Below, piece after piece: positions 1-10,450 of a stretch of DNA of 29,669 nt (position 1 is its first letter; every line of letters begins with the position of its first letter). The stretch lies in the NCBI RefSeq assembly GCF_000003605.2, contig NW_003140818.1, forward strand, positions 32,183-61,851, given 5' to 3'. The notes under the pieces are model-generated. The model ran no database searches. It saw nothing but the letters and a program-made list of their open reading frames with translations, and was not told the DNA's origin. The stretch comes from Saccoglossus kowalevskii (taxonomy: Eukaryota; Hemichordata; Enteropneusta; Harrimaniidae). Made by a program: the position numbers and the translations under genes.

Positions 1-66
1 TCAGTTTTAATGAGATATGTAATAAACATGCACCCATTGTGAGTAAAAATGTAAAGTGTAACAATT

Positions 67-2088
67 TGGAAGGAAAAGCCTTGGATTACATCGGCAATTA
101 AAAAGTCAATTAAGAAAACACATAAACTGTACATCAAAGTTTTAAATAGTAATCACGCCTCTCATGAATTTGCCACCTATAAAATATATCGCAACATGCT
201 TACCAGTGTATTAAGAAAAACAGAGACAAATTATTATTCGGATCTATTTACTAAGTATCATAATAATTCTGGTAAAACTTGGGAAATTATCAATGACTTA
301 CTTGGTTCCACTGAAAACATAAAACAAACTTTACCGAAAGAACTAAAAATTAATGTTGATAATACCGATAAAATACTATTCAATCCCACTGCATTGCAGA
401 AGCCTTCAATAACTACTTTGTTAATATTGGACCCAACCTTGCCTCACATATTACCGATCCCCCAAACAATTTTGATCACTATCTTAATGACCCCAATGTG
501 ATTCTTCTTTGCACCAACCACAGAACAGGAAGTAGCTTTGACATTAAGTCATCTTGATCAGAAAAAATCGTCAGGCTATGACTGTTTACCGGCACGACTT
601 TTTGTAGATGGAGCTGATATCATTTGTAAACCATTTTGTTTTATTTTTAATTTATTATTTTTACAGGGACATTTTCCAAATGCATTAAAAATGGCAAAGG
701 TAACGCCCATCTACAAAAAAGGCCCAAACAATATCCCGGAAACTATAGGCCAATCTCAGTGTTACCTCTTATTAGCAAGGTTCTAGAAAAAAATGTTAAC
801 AAACAACTACTGTATTATTTGGAGAAAGAGAAAATTCTTTACAAGCATCAATACGGGTTTCGTAATAAATTCAGCATTAAGCTTTCCCTAATCAATTTAA
901 TAAACACACTACTCCTTCAAAATGACGAGGGCAAGCCAACTATTGGAATATTTATCGATTTTACAAAAGCTTTTGATACTACCGGGTATTAATCATACAA
1001 TTTTGCTGAACAAAATGGGTCATTATGGTATACGCGAGCTTCCAAATAAGTGGTTTAAAAGTTATCTAGAAGATATATCACAATTCATTTTTCAAATGGT
1101 GTTTCATCTGGGCAACTTCCTATATCATGTGGTGTACCACAAGGTTCAGTACTTGGCCCTACCTTATTTCTTTTGTACATTAATGATTTCCCAAACTCTA
1201 CCAATTTTTTTAACTTTCGACTCTTTGCTGATGACTCCAATTTGTTTCATTCTTTTTCACCAGGGGCAGATATTGATTTGCGTATTATTAACAAACATTT
1301 AAACAGTGTTGTACACTGGTGTGATGCAAATAAGTTGACCATCAATTGTTCAAAAACAAATTATATGATCATCAGCGGTAGGCGTATGTGTGTGACAGTA
1401 AGAGGTGCCCTGTCCATTAAAAACAACGTAGTATATGAGACTGAATCAGCAACTTTCGTAAGGGTGGAAATTGATAAATATCTGACCTGGGATAACCACA
1501 TTTCAAAGATCAATAAAACTATTAGGAAAAAGACGGGTATCCTGTTAAAATTAAGACATTATGTCCCACGGCACATTCTCCTTTTGTTATACAAAACGTT
1601 GATTCAGCCTCATATCACCTATGGTTTAGAAGTTTGGGGTAGTACATACCCGTCAAATCTTAAAGTTATACATACCGCACAAAAAATTATAGCCAGAATT
1701 ATAACGTTTTCCGACTTTACTGCGCATGCTCCAACAATTTTTAATACTCTCCAAATTCTTGATGTTTTTAAACTTCATAAGTCATTACTTTTAAGTTTTA
1801 TGTATGATATAACTCATGAGAATCTTCCACAATCAATGTCAACATATAATTTGCAGTATTTACATCATAAATATAGAACACGACAAAGATGTCGAAATGA
1901 TTTACTGTACCTAGAATGAACACAGTAGCGGGGACATTTGCAATATCTTATTTAGGGCCCGGGCCAAACTTTGGAACAGCATATCCATTTCTTTAAGGTC
2001 TAAACAAAAACTTATATTCTATACGGGAAAATTTAATGTTAGAGTATTTAGAATAGAACTAATATTTATTATAAATGTATGTATATAA
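67..2088 (+). pseudogene. Reverse transcriptase ORF of the LINE, frameshifted
   Basis: The reading frame can be followed only by switching repeatedly between frames 1 and 3, with changes near 66, 401, 501, 740, 985, 1092 and 1915. Recognisable blocks are PWIT and a KSIKKTHKLY linker (frame 1), a FNNYF-type block near 405 (frame 3), KKSSGYD and TPIYKKGP (frame 1), NYRPISVLPL near 743 (frame 3), FIDFTKAFDT near 950 (motif A, first catalytic Asp), INHTILLNKM (frame 1), CGVPQGSVLGP near 1130 and FADD at 1224-1235 (motif C, catalytic Asp pair, frame 3). The C-terminal region reaches AKLWNSIS and stops at 2086-2088. Both catalytic Asp sites are retained, yet the protein cannot be made from this copy as written. 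No nonsense codon lies within the segments followed. Confidence 0.88.
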
Positions 2089-2293
2089 ATATATATATTA
2101 TTATATTATCATATTTGTGTATTTGAAATATATTGATGTGTAACCTACTGTCAGTCTTAACTCAAGTCATTAAATTCAAGTTATGTCAGGGATCTGACTC
2201 GACTAGCTTTTAAGCTATTTCAGATTCCATTTTACCTAGACTGTATGTACAATTTTGTGTATTGTATGAAATATTTTCTAGGTAAATAAATTG

Positions 2294-2319
2294 TTATTAT
2301 TATTATTATTATTATTATC
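2294..2319 (+). repeat. (ATT)n tail of the LINE
   Basis: A perfect trinucleotide run follows AATAAATTG and marks the 3' end of the retrotransposon. Such microsatellite tails replace poly(A) in several non-LTR clades and form by slippage during target-primed reverse transcription. The following sequence changes at once to the 50-bp array. Confidence 0.85.
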
Positions 2320-3245
2320 TAGCCTGTATTGGGCTTATCCACTCAAATCCCATCACTACAGAGCATATCTAGACTCTATTGGGCTTATCCTCACAAATCG
2401 CACCACTAGAGGGCATTTCCACCCAGACCCCATCGCATGAAGACATCTGGACAAATCCAACCACTACAGATTATGTCTGGCCTCTATTGGGCTTATTCAC
2501 ACAAATCTCACTACTAGATGCATATTTCCACAAATCTTACCACTAGATGGCATATATTCCTACCAGGTCTCTCCACTAGAAGACTAAACCCACCACTAAT
2601 GAGTATATCTGGCCTCTGATGGGCTTATCCACACAAATCTCACTACTACAGAGTATATCTAGCCTCTACTGGGCTTATCCACTCAAATCCCATCACTACA
2701 GAGCATATCTAGCCTGCATTGGGCTTATCCACTCAAATCCAATCATTACATACCATATCTAGCCTCTATTGGGCTTATCCATTCAAATCCCACTACTTGA
2801 GGGCTTATCCTCACAAATCGCACTATTATAGGGCATTTCCACCCAGATCCCATCGCAAGAAGACATATGGACAAATCACCATTACAGGGAGTATCTAGGC
2901 TGAATTTGGCTTATCCACTCAAATTCCACTACTACAGAGCATATCTAGTCTCTATTGGGTTTATCCACTCAATTCACACCACTCAAATCCCGACACTACA
3001 GAGCATATTTGGGCACTAGAGGGCGTATTCACTCAAATCCCACTGCTCGAGGATTATTCACACAAATCCCACCATTAGATTCCACCACCATAAGACATCT
3101 GGACAAATCCCACCACTAGAGTGATTATCTCTCAGTACTAGAGGGAATGTCCACACAAATACTAATACTAGTGGATATATCTCGACACCAGATGGAATAT
3201 ACAAACACATCCCAATACTAGTGAGAATATTAACACAAATATTAT
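2320..3245. repeat. Degenerate minisatellite, period about 50 bp
   Basis: The phrase GGGCTTATCC recurs at 2331, 2381, 2621, 2671, 2721 and 2771, giving an exact 50-bp spacing in the best-kept stretches. Between these, units have decayed or been rearranged, with another GGGCTTATCC at 2801 only 30 bp after the last. Other recurring words are CATATCTAG, CACTACAGAG, CACTAGAGGGC and ACAAATCCCACCAC. The right third, after about 2980, is most diverged and fades out by about 3245. No open frame of note crosses it. The array may be an old satellite or an internal tandem of a larger element. Confidence 0.85.
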
Positions 3246-3339
3246 CTCCATTCTTGTGATAAGCTGATGGAGATTGGCTACCAAAATATCCAGCTCAGCT
3301 GGTGTCTCATCTGGTTCTGTCGCCTTGCATTTTCCTCAT

Positions 3340-3939
3340 CTACAGCCTTCTGGACGTCATCAATTGTAGGTGGACGTGGAAGACCTGTAGCTCCTCGTCT
3401 ATTCTCCCTAAATGGTGAAGTATCCTGATTCGCTGTGAACGATTCTTTAAAATAGCTTGCCTATTTTCCTTGACATCATCCTTATTAGTTAGAAGATACC
3501 ATCTGTTGTCTTGTTGATTAGTACCGACTTGTTTCTCCTTTCTAATACCTTTATGACAAGTTGGAACAGCTTCTTGGTATAACCACTCTGTTGACAAACT
3601 TCTGTTTGTGACACTTTCTTTTCCATCACCAAGTCCTAGGTTACCTTTGAAATTCTCCCCGCGTAAGCCACTGAACTTGTACCAATCATGTCCATCACAT
3701 AAAGCGTCTACTTGTTCCCGCTCAGAAGGTGTCCCCACTGTCATATCGCTCGTACGGACACCAATCATGGGCTTTGTCAGAATTCCCACAGGTGACGCTT
3801 GTATTGAAACAATATCAAGCCTATCAACAAGCGTGGTTTCTAAAACAATATCAGTGTCGCTTTTAGCAAGTATGTGGTATATGGGCAGCTGATAGTATAT
3901 GGCATCACGTGTACTACCGGTAATACAATTCGTAAAACA
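3340..3939 (-). CDS. Hypothetical open reading frame, unknown
   Basis: The minus strand is open for about 199 codons from 3939 down to a stop at 3340. This is long for AT-rich non-coding DNA and is the longest open frame outside repeats and the transporter. The first ATG in frame is near 3771 (MIGVRTSD); the frame is also open upstream of it without an ATG, so it could be an internal exon or part of a decayed element. The translation is hydrophilic and contains GHDWYKF, GLGDGKESVTN and TEWLYQEAVPTCHKG. I recognise no domain, signal peptide or membrane segment. A shorter plus-strand frame at 3608-3892 overlaps it and is probably its shadow. It may be chance, and I give it low weight as a gene. 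Confidence 0.25.
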   Translation of the reverse strand, partial: CFTNCITGSTRDAIYYQLPIYHILAKSDTDIVLETTLVDRLDIVSIQASPVGILTKPMIGVRTSDMTVGTPSEREQVDALCDGHDWYKFSGLRGENFKGNLGLGDGKESVTNRSLSTEWLYQEAVPTCHKGIRKEKQVGTNQQDNRWYLLTNKDDVKENRQAILKNRSQRIRILHHLGRIDEELQVFHVHLQLMTSRRL

Positions 3940-5719
3940 TTATCACCTGCGACAAACCAGCCTGTAAAGCATTTCACCGCGAGATGTGGAGGTGTTAAAT
4001 CACTTTTGGTATTTTCATTGTATTTTTCCGGAAACTTATGCGGGTGTATTAAATACCTGTCCTATCATAAAAGGTGTTTGAGTCGTGTGATGTATCAATT
4101 TGAATCACGTGATTACCTTATAAAAAGACGTGTTACTTTAGACTCCGATAGATTCAGACATAGACACAGGGCCTGAGTTTAGTTGTTTGCTCTCTGGGCT
4201 TGGCCGTTTGGCCAACGCCCATGGACAACCATTTTACTCTATGCTTCGTCTTCCCGATGTCACCAGTTCATACCACACTACGTTACAGTCTACATTATCA
4301 CTCTGACACTACATTGTGTTTCCTCCAGCATCAGATGCAACTTCACTGCAACAACTACATGGTTATTCCCAATGCCCTGATTACTAAATGGGGTGACAAA
4401 GTAAATACACAATTCAAGCCACACACCTGGAGGTCAATAACGGGCAGCGGGAATAGTCCAAAATTGTGTTAATAAAATAGTAAATACATATGTTCTTTTT
4501 GACCATGCAAGTCAGTTTAACTTTGGCCAACTTTTATTGTATGGGTCAACGCATTAAATTGAAATATATAGAGAACAGTTAAGAATAATGGTTATGTCAA
4601 TAAATATTTAAAATTGGAAATAGGTATTAGGACATCCCTTGTCCCAATGTTATTCACCTCAGTAGTAGAAACGTTATTGTTATCATTCCAATTTAGAAGA
4701 GATTGAATTATCTGCGTTTGAAAGAATCGGCTTTTGCTGATGACATGACATGTTGTTGTTTTTTTAAAACAAAAATTCCAAAATATTAGACATGTTTAAA
4801 GTGAGAAAACTGAAGCAGTATGGCTGGATAGATGGCGAAAATGCTTTACAAACTGTTTGAGGTAAAATGGCACGCCACCACTATCGAGATTGTTGGCATA
4901 TACATATACTATGGAATTGAATGGAAGCGCAAGAAAAACCTACACATTCCCATGAAAAATCTCAGAACCACGTTAATTAAATTAGTATTTATACTTTTGA
5001 ATGCGATTATACCTGATGAAATAATCAAGACGTTCATGATAGAGCTGCGAGAAAATTGATAGCCAACATGGGCTGAAAATGCAAGATTTGTTTATTATGA
5101 AAAAGTACAAAGAATTTTAGTTATAAAAAACGTTATTAAACATGGGAGCACAGAAACCATAGATGCATCTATTGTGACCTAAACAAAGTGCGCGGTCTAC
5201 TATTTAAATGTGATTTTAATACACAATATTTGCCATTTCACCACAGATTGTCTGGATGCCTGGTTTGAAGCCAACCAAAATTTTGAAAAAGAATGATAAT
5301 TTGGAATAATAAACTTATTCTAATAGGAGGGAAATTAGTATATTTTAATCAGTTTATGTAAATGGGTATAAATAATATCACATATTTGTTTGGAAATCAA
5401 AAACAAAAATATCAAGGGAAGTATTTGAAGATAATTAGGCTTGAACACAAATGATAAATTGAAATAGACTGGGTTAATATGCTCAGTCACGGATTATCTA
5501 AAAAATCCCCCAAATATGAATTACACAGATGATATATATCACGGTGAACAATAAAACGATACATCTAGACTCGTTTTCAGAAATAAAACTGAATAATACA
5601 CATTTATAGAATGTCATTTTGTATTTTGCAGAATATAAATGGTATGATTTATCGTTCAAATTGTCAATCGATAGCCGTTCAAAGGCTTTTCATTTTTAAT
5701 TATTACATAATATTCTGCG
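3940..5719. other. Intergenic, no supported gene
   Basis: AT-rich sequence with only short open frames. One frame at 4832-5059 (75 residues) contains GIEWKRKKNLHIPMKN, which faintly recalls a decayed retroelement pol segment, but too weakly to call. I found no tandem repeat or inverted repeat here. Confidence 0.5.
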
Positions 5720-5725
5720 GTCCTA

Positions 5726-5815
5726 CTACTTAACGCGCGGACACGCGTGGGAATGTCCGGGTACGCGCGGAAGCGAACAGGGGGGGGGTACCTAACGCGC
5801 GGGGCAGCGGCAGCA
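5726..5815. promoter_or_regulatory. CpG-rich patch with ACGCGCGG repeats
   Basis: This short island stands out from AT-rich surroundings. It contains TAACGCGCGG twice (5731-5740 and 5793-5802), ACACGCGTGG, TACGCGCGG and a run of nine G (5780-5788). A CGCCATGTT motif, compatible with YY1 binding, lies downstream at 5930-5938. The cluster could be a small CpG-rich promoter or a piece of a mobile element. No downstream gene is recognisable to support the promoter reading. Confidence 0.3.
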
Positions 5816-5840
5816 ATCCTTGTACTGTATAATATTCGTT

Positions 5841-5995
5841 TATGCTAAAAATTTGAAACAGAGTGGCGAATTCGAGCAGCTATCTACACTTTTTATGATC
5901 GACACCCGGGCATTCCGGCGAGTCAAGTCCGCCATGTTGTTTACTGATGTTGTATATGCTAAAAATTTGAAACAGAGTGGCGAATTCGAGCAGCT
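5841..5995 (+). repeat. 41-bp direct duplication, 114-bp offset
   Basis: A 41-bp segment at 5841-5881, starting TATGCTAAAAATTTG and ending CGAGCAGCT, is repeated without change at 5955-5995. The offset is 114 bp, a multiple of three. A short open frame (5820-6023) therefore contains the peptide VYAKNLKQSGEFEQL twice. The 73 bp between the copies are unrelated. No family is recognisable, so this may be a recent duplication or the subterminal repeats of a mobile element. Confidence 0.8.
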
Positions 5996-6023
5996 GTTCA
6001 AAATAACCTTTATAAAGCTCTAA

Positions 6024-8204
6024 GGTCTGAAGATATTATTTTCTGTTCAAACATGGTTTAGCAGATTCACAAAATAATTACAGGGTATCTCATTTCTGAG
6101 TTTTTTAGTAAAATATACATATTCATTTTTAATAGGCGGATGCAGATGCCTTGGGAAGAATTGAAGAGGTTTTGGAAAAACCTATTCGACAATTGATAAC
6201 GCTTTCATTTTACAATCAGTAGTGTAGAAATATATGTCAAATCAAAAAGAGAAAACTCTTACTGTCTCTTTTGCAAAAGCATTTGTAGGGCGTCAAAGAT
6301 TATGGTACATTTTGTTGAAGGGAATGTTTAAAATGCTATTTAGCAATTACTAACAATAAATCAACGTTAAATCACGTGTCAAAACAATGAATGATCGCAC
6401 CGAGATTTTCGATTGCTCTATTGGTCTACAATAAAGATGTCTGTTAAGTCTTCCCTTTCTTCATTTTCATAAATGAATTATCTTCTGCATTACAGGCTTC
6501 GGGCCTAAGGAATTGCTGCTGTCATCATATTTAGTCGAGATTCTGTGTTTGTTTACGCCTATATATTAACATGTGGGTCTGAAATGTGTGACCACCACGG
6601 ACGTGAATCAATTAAAAAAGTCTAATGTCTTGCTTGTAGAATATTTTAGGCCACACAAAAATGTCCAAAATATGCAGTGCTTAGAGATAGTGTGCTTTAC
6701 AATATTGTTAAAATAATATGCAAGAGTATTGAACTACATTATTACGTATGATAAATATGACTTTTCATGCTTTCTCAGAACTAAGCAAACTGGGGACGAA
6801 TGGAAAGAAAGGGAGACAAAACCGAATGATAGTTATGTTACGTGTCTGTCCATCGCTCACATTTGTATGTTATTGCATTTTCATTGCCCACCGTATTGTC
6901 TTAGGTTAGAAACAGATGTGGAAAATGATACTGAAAAAAATTACCCAATATGTCTTCTAGGTAATTATTGTGAAATTGAAGATAACTATAAATTATTATT
7001 ATTAATTTTTCTGATTTTTGATGCTCTTATGAACAAATAGTATCTAAGGTATTATTTACACTGCCTTCATATAATAATACATAATTCGTGAAATTGTTAC
7101 GAAAAGTAGCAGTTTATTCCTTAAAACTAAGATGTGAAATTTACAAAAAAGACTTACTATTTTTCTATATGATTTATGATGTACTAGTTTATGTAATCAG
7201 TATTTATGTAAGTTATTGACTCGGTGCTATAAAGACCAATAGTCATCATTGTAGAAAAGACCATCAGTTCCCACTGACAGGGACGTTACTTTATACGCAC
7301 GAACAGTTGATAGATAAATTACGTCATACGTCGCATAAAAAGCGCCCTCATCAGCGGTGTTTAACCGTACTTATCGTATTCACATCGAATATATAATGAA
7401 CTTCGAATAATCATAATAAATGGTTTACACACAAACTGCGGTATGCGATGGTTGTTATACCTCATGTGCGTTCATAATGCACCTACCACATTATTGACAA
7501 TAAAAAACAGTACTACATAATAAAATTATTACATGGAACTGTCATGATAAATGGGATAACTATAATATACCCCTTTTTGAATAATTACCATTCCTTGTCA
7601 CGGAATAACGGCGCCTGCCAAAGACATTTACGACTCCCCCTTCAGACCTGTCTCGCAACTAACCGATATTTTTTTAGACGGATTTATAAATAAATGATCA
7701 CATTTTTTAGGAAATTGTGTGAAAAACTTCACCCTGATAAGGAAGACGCTTTTAAAATTTAAAGAATCTGGAAACTATGATCTACCACCATACCACCCCA
7801 CCTACAATATTAAACCGGCTTCAATTTATTGCGTAAGTTTGAACCGGAAATATGGAAGCGTTTAGGAATGAAGCGAAGATGGTTCAACTATGTAACTGAG
7901 CCAGAGCCGAGTAGAGCTTTTTTTTTATTTTAGTTACTCCTTAAAATAATTATTTACTCTTGTTTTCAGCGTCGACGTGAGGCTAGGTCAGTCGAGCCTG
8001 TTAGCCATCACAGATCTGTCAATGTTAATCTATGAAACATATTATTATAAACATATGCATTTCAGAAAGCAATTAGCAACCACTTTTTGTGGATCATAAA
8101 CCATTCCATAACAGTTCTCTTTCCCAGTCATCTACAATTAACCATATAATCAAGAGTAATGAAGCATGCTTTAAAAAAAACAATTTTGGGCGACTCTCAC
8201 TTTC
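6024..8204. other. Intergenic, no supported gene
   Basis: AT-rich DNA with no convincing gene. The longest open frame (6729-7040, 103 residues) starts MNYIITYDKYD and shows no recognisable domain. I saw no tandem array, transposon end or RNA gene until the minisatellite begins near 8205. Confidence 0.5.
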
Positions 8205-10450
8205 TATCTCGACGGGTATGGCGCTCTAGCTGATAGTGCAGTAGCTATCTGGTCAACTAGTAAATAGGCTGTCTCAAGCTGTCAGTATGGCAGATGACTC
8301 TACCTGTCATGACGGCAGATGTCTCTAGCGTCTAGTTTGGTTGATGTCTCTTGCTGCCAAGACGGCAGTTGTCTTTAGCTGCCATGATGTTATACTAGTA
8401 TGCCTCTAGCTGTCATGACAGTAGACGTCCCTAGCTGTCAGAATGGTAGATGTCTCTGCCCTTCAAGATGGTAGACGTCTCTAGCTGCCAAGATGGTAGA
8501 CGTCTCTAGCTGCCAAGATGGTAGACGTCTCTAGCTGCTAAGACGGTAGACGTCTCTAGCTGCCAAGATGGTAGACGTCTCTAGCTGCTAAGACCGTAGA
8601 CGTCTCTAGCTGCCAAGATGGTAGACGTCTCTAGCTTCCAAGACGGTAGATGTCTCTAGCTGCCAAGACGGTAGACGTCTCTAGCTTCCAAGACGATAGA
8701 CGTCTTCATCTGTCATGGCAGTAGATGTCTCTAGCTGTCATGACAGTAGATTCTCTAGCTGTCAGGATGGTAGACGTCTCTAGCTGTCAAGACGGTAGAT
8801 GTCTCTAGCTTCCAAGACGGTAGACATCTCTAGCTGTCAAGACAGCAGATGTCTTCATCTGTCATGGCAGTAGATGTCTATAGCTGTCATGACAGTAGAT
8901 TCTCTAGCTGTCAGGATGGTAGACGTCTCTAGCTGCCAAGACGGTAGATGTCTCTAGCTGGCAAGACAGTAGATGTCTCCAGCTGTCATGGAAGTAGATG
9001 TCTCTAGCTGCCAGGACGGTAGTTATCTCTCGCTGTCAGGATGCTAGACGTCTCTAGCTGCCAATATGAAAGATGTCTCTAGCTGTCATGGCAGTATATG
9101 TCTCTAGCTGTTAGGATGGTAAATGTCTCTAGCTGCCAAGATGGTAGGTGTCTCTGTCTGTTGGAATATGGTAGATGTATCTAGCTGCTACGATGGTGGA
9201 TGTCTTTTTTCTTTCAGGGTGTTAGATGTCTCTACCTGTCAGGATATAGTAGATGTCTGTAGCTGCCAAGACGGTAGACAACTCTAGCTGCCAAGACAGT
9301 AGATGTCTCTAGCTGTCATGGCAGTAGATGTCTCTACCTTTCATGATGCTAGACGTCTCTAGCTGCCACAATGGTAGATGTCTCTAGCTGTCATGGCAGT
9401 AGATGTATCTACCTTTCAGGATGGTAGATGTCTCTAGCTGCCAAGACAGTAGATGTCTCCAGCTATCATGGCAGTAGATGTCTCTAGCTGCCACAGTGGT
9501 AGATGTCTCTAGCTGTCATGGCAGTAGATGTATCTACTTTTCAGGATGGTGGACGTCTCTAGCTGCCAAGACGGTGGACGTCTCTAGCTGCCAAGACGGT
9601 AGACGTCTCTAGCTGCCAAGACGGTAGACGTCTCTAGCTGCCAAGACGGTAGATGTCTCTAGCTGCCAAGATGGTAGATGTTTCTAGCTATCATGGCGGT
9701 AGATGTCTCTAGCTTTCAGGATGCTAGACGTCTCTAGCTGCCAAGATGGTAGATGTCTCTAGCTGCCAAGACAGTAGATGTCTCTAGCTGCCAAGACAGT
9801 AGATGTCTCTAGCTGCCAAGACAGTAGATGTCTCTAGCTGCCAAGACGGTAGATGTCTCTAGCTGCCAAGACGGTAGATGTCTCTAGCTGCCAAGACGGT
9901 AGATGTCTCTAGCTGCCAAGACGGTAGATGTAGCTGCCAAGACAGTAGATGTCTCTAGCTGCCAAGACAGTAGATGTCTCTAGCTGCCAAGACGGTAGAT
10001 GTCTCTAGCTGCCAAGACGGTAGATGTCTCTAGCTGCCAAGACGGTAGATGTCTCTAGCTGCCAAGACGGTAGATGTCTCTAGCTGCCAAGACAGGTAGA
10101 TGTCTCTAGCTGCCAAGACAGTAGATGTCTCTAGCTGCCAAGACAGTAGATGTCTCTAGCTGCCAAGACGGTAGATGTCTCTAGCTGCCAAGACGGTAGA
10201 TGTCTCTAGCTGCCAAGACGGTAGATGTCTCTAGCTGCCAAGACAGTAGATGTCTCTAGCTGCCAAGACAGTAGATGTCTCTAGCTGCCAAGACGGTAGA
10301 TGTCTCTAGCTGCCAAGACGGTAGATGTCTCTAGCTGCCAAGACGGTAGATGTCTCTAGCTGTCATGACGGTAATTGTCCCTAGCTATTAGGACAATATA
10401 TGTCTCTAGCTATTAGAATAGTAGATGGTTCTCTGGCTCTGTCGGGATGT
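8205..10450. repeat. Minisatellite, 25-bp unit, about 90 copies
   Basis: The consensus unit is GTAGATGTCTC followed by TAGCTGCCAAGACG, 25 bp. Its copies are clear from CCAAG at 9841, 9866 and 9891. The array is much less AT-rich than its flanks. The left half (about 8205-9740) is diverse, mixing GACGTC-bearing units, units with the palindrome CTGTCATGACAG, and units with small indels. The right half (about 9760-10350) is almost uniform except for one A/G position in GAC(A/G)G, a 4-bp deletion near 9930 and a 1-bp insertion at 10091-10096. The last units (10350-10450) diverge again. The 25-bp period is not a multiple of three and CTCTAG gives stops, so the array is not coding. Confidence 0.97.

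Larger units (their letters stand above)
1..2319 (+). mobile_element. Non-LTR retrotransposon, 3' portion (Jockey/CR1-like)
   Basis: This is the 3' part of a LINE-type element that runs off the left edge of the window. In order it shows the linker that follows the endonuclease (a PWIT motif near 80-95), a reverse transcriptase with its conserved blocks, the C-terminal region that follows RT (AKLWNSIS near 1970), a 3' UTR from about 2089, an AATAAA at 2285-2290 and an (ATT)n tail to 2319. No LTR is present. The order linker-RT-tail and the trinucleotide tail are typical of the Jockey/CR1/L2 group, but I cannot settle the clade without a phylogeny. The endonuclease and ORF1 are outside the window or missing. 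The element abuts a 50-bp tandem array at its 3' end, so it probably inserted into or beside that array. Confidence 0.9.

Noticed and set aside
4832-5059. 75-codon frame with a faint retroelement pol look (GIEWKRKKNLHIPMKN)
   Set aside because: The resemblance is a few residues only; no neighbouring pol motif or LTR was found.
6729-7040. 103-codon frame beginning MNYIITYDKYD
   Set aside because: No domain, odd composition, and AT-rich context; compatible with chance.
8205-10450. Possible CRISPR-like regular array
   Set aside because: Units are contiguous 25-bp repeats without unique spacers in a eukaryotic context, so it is a minisatellite.
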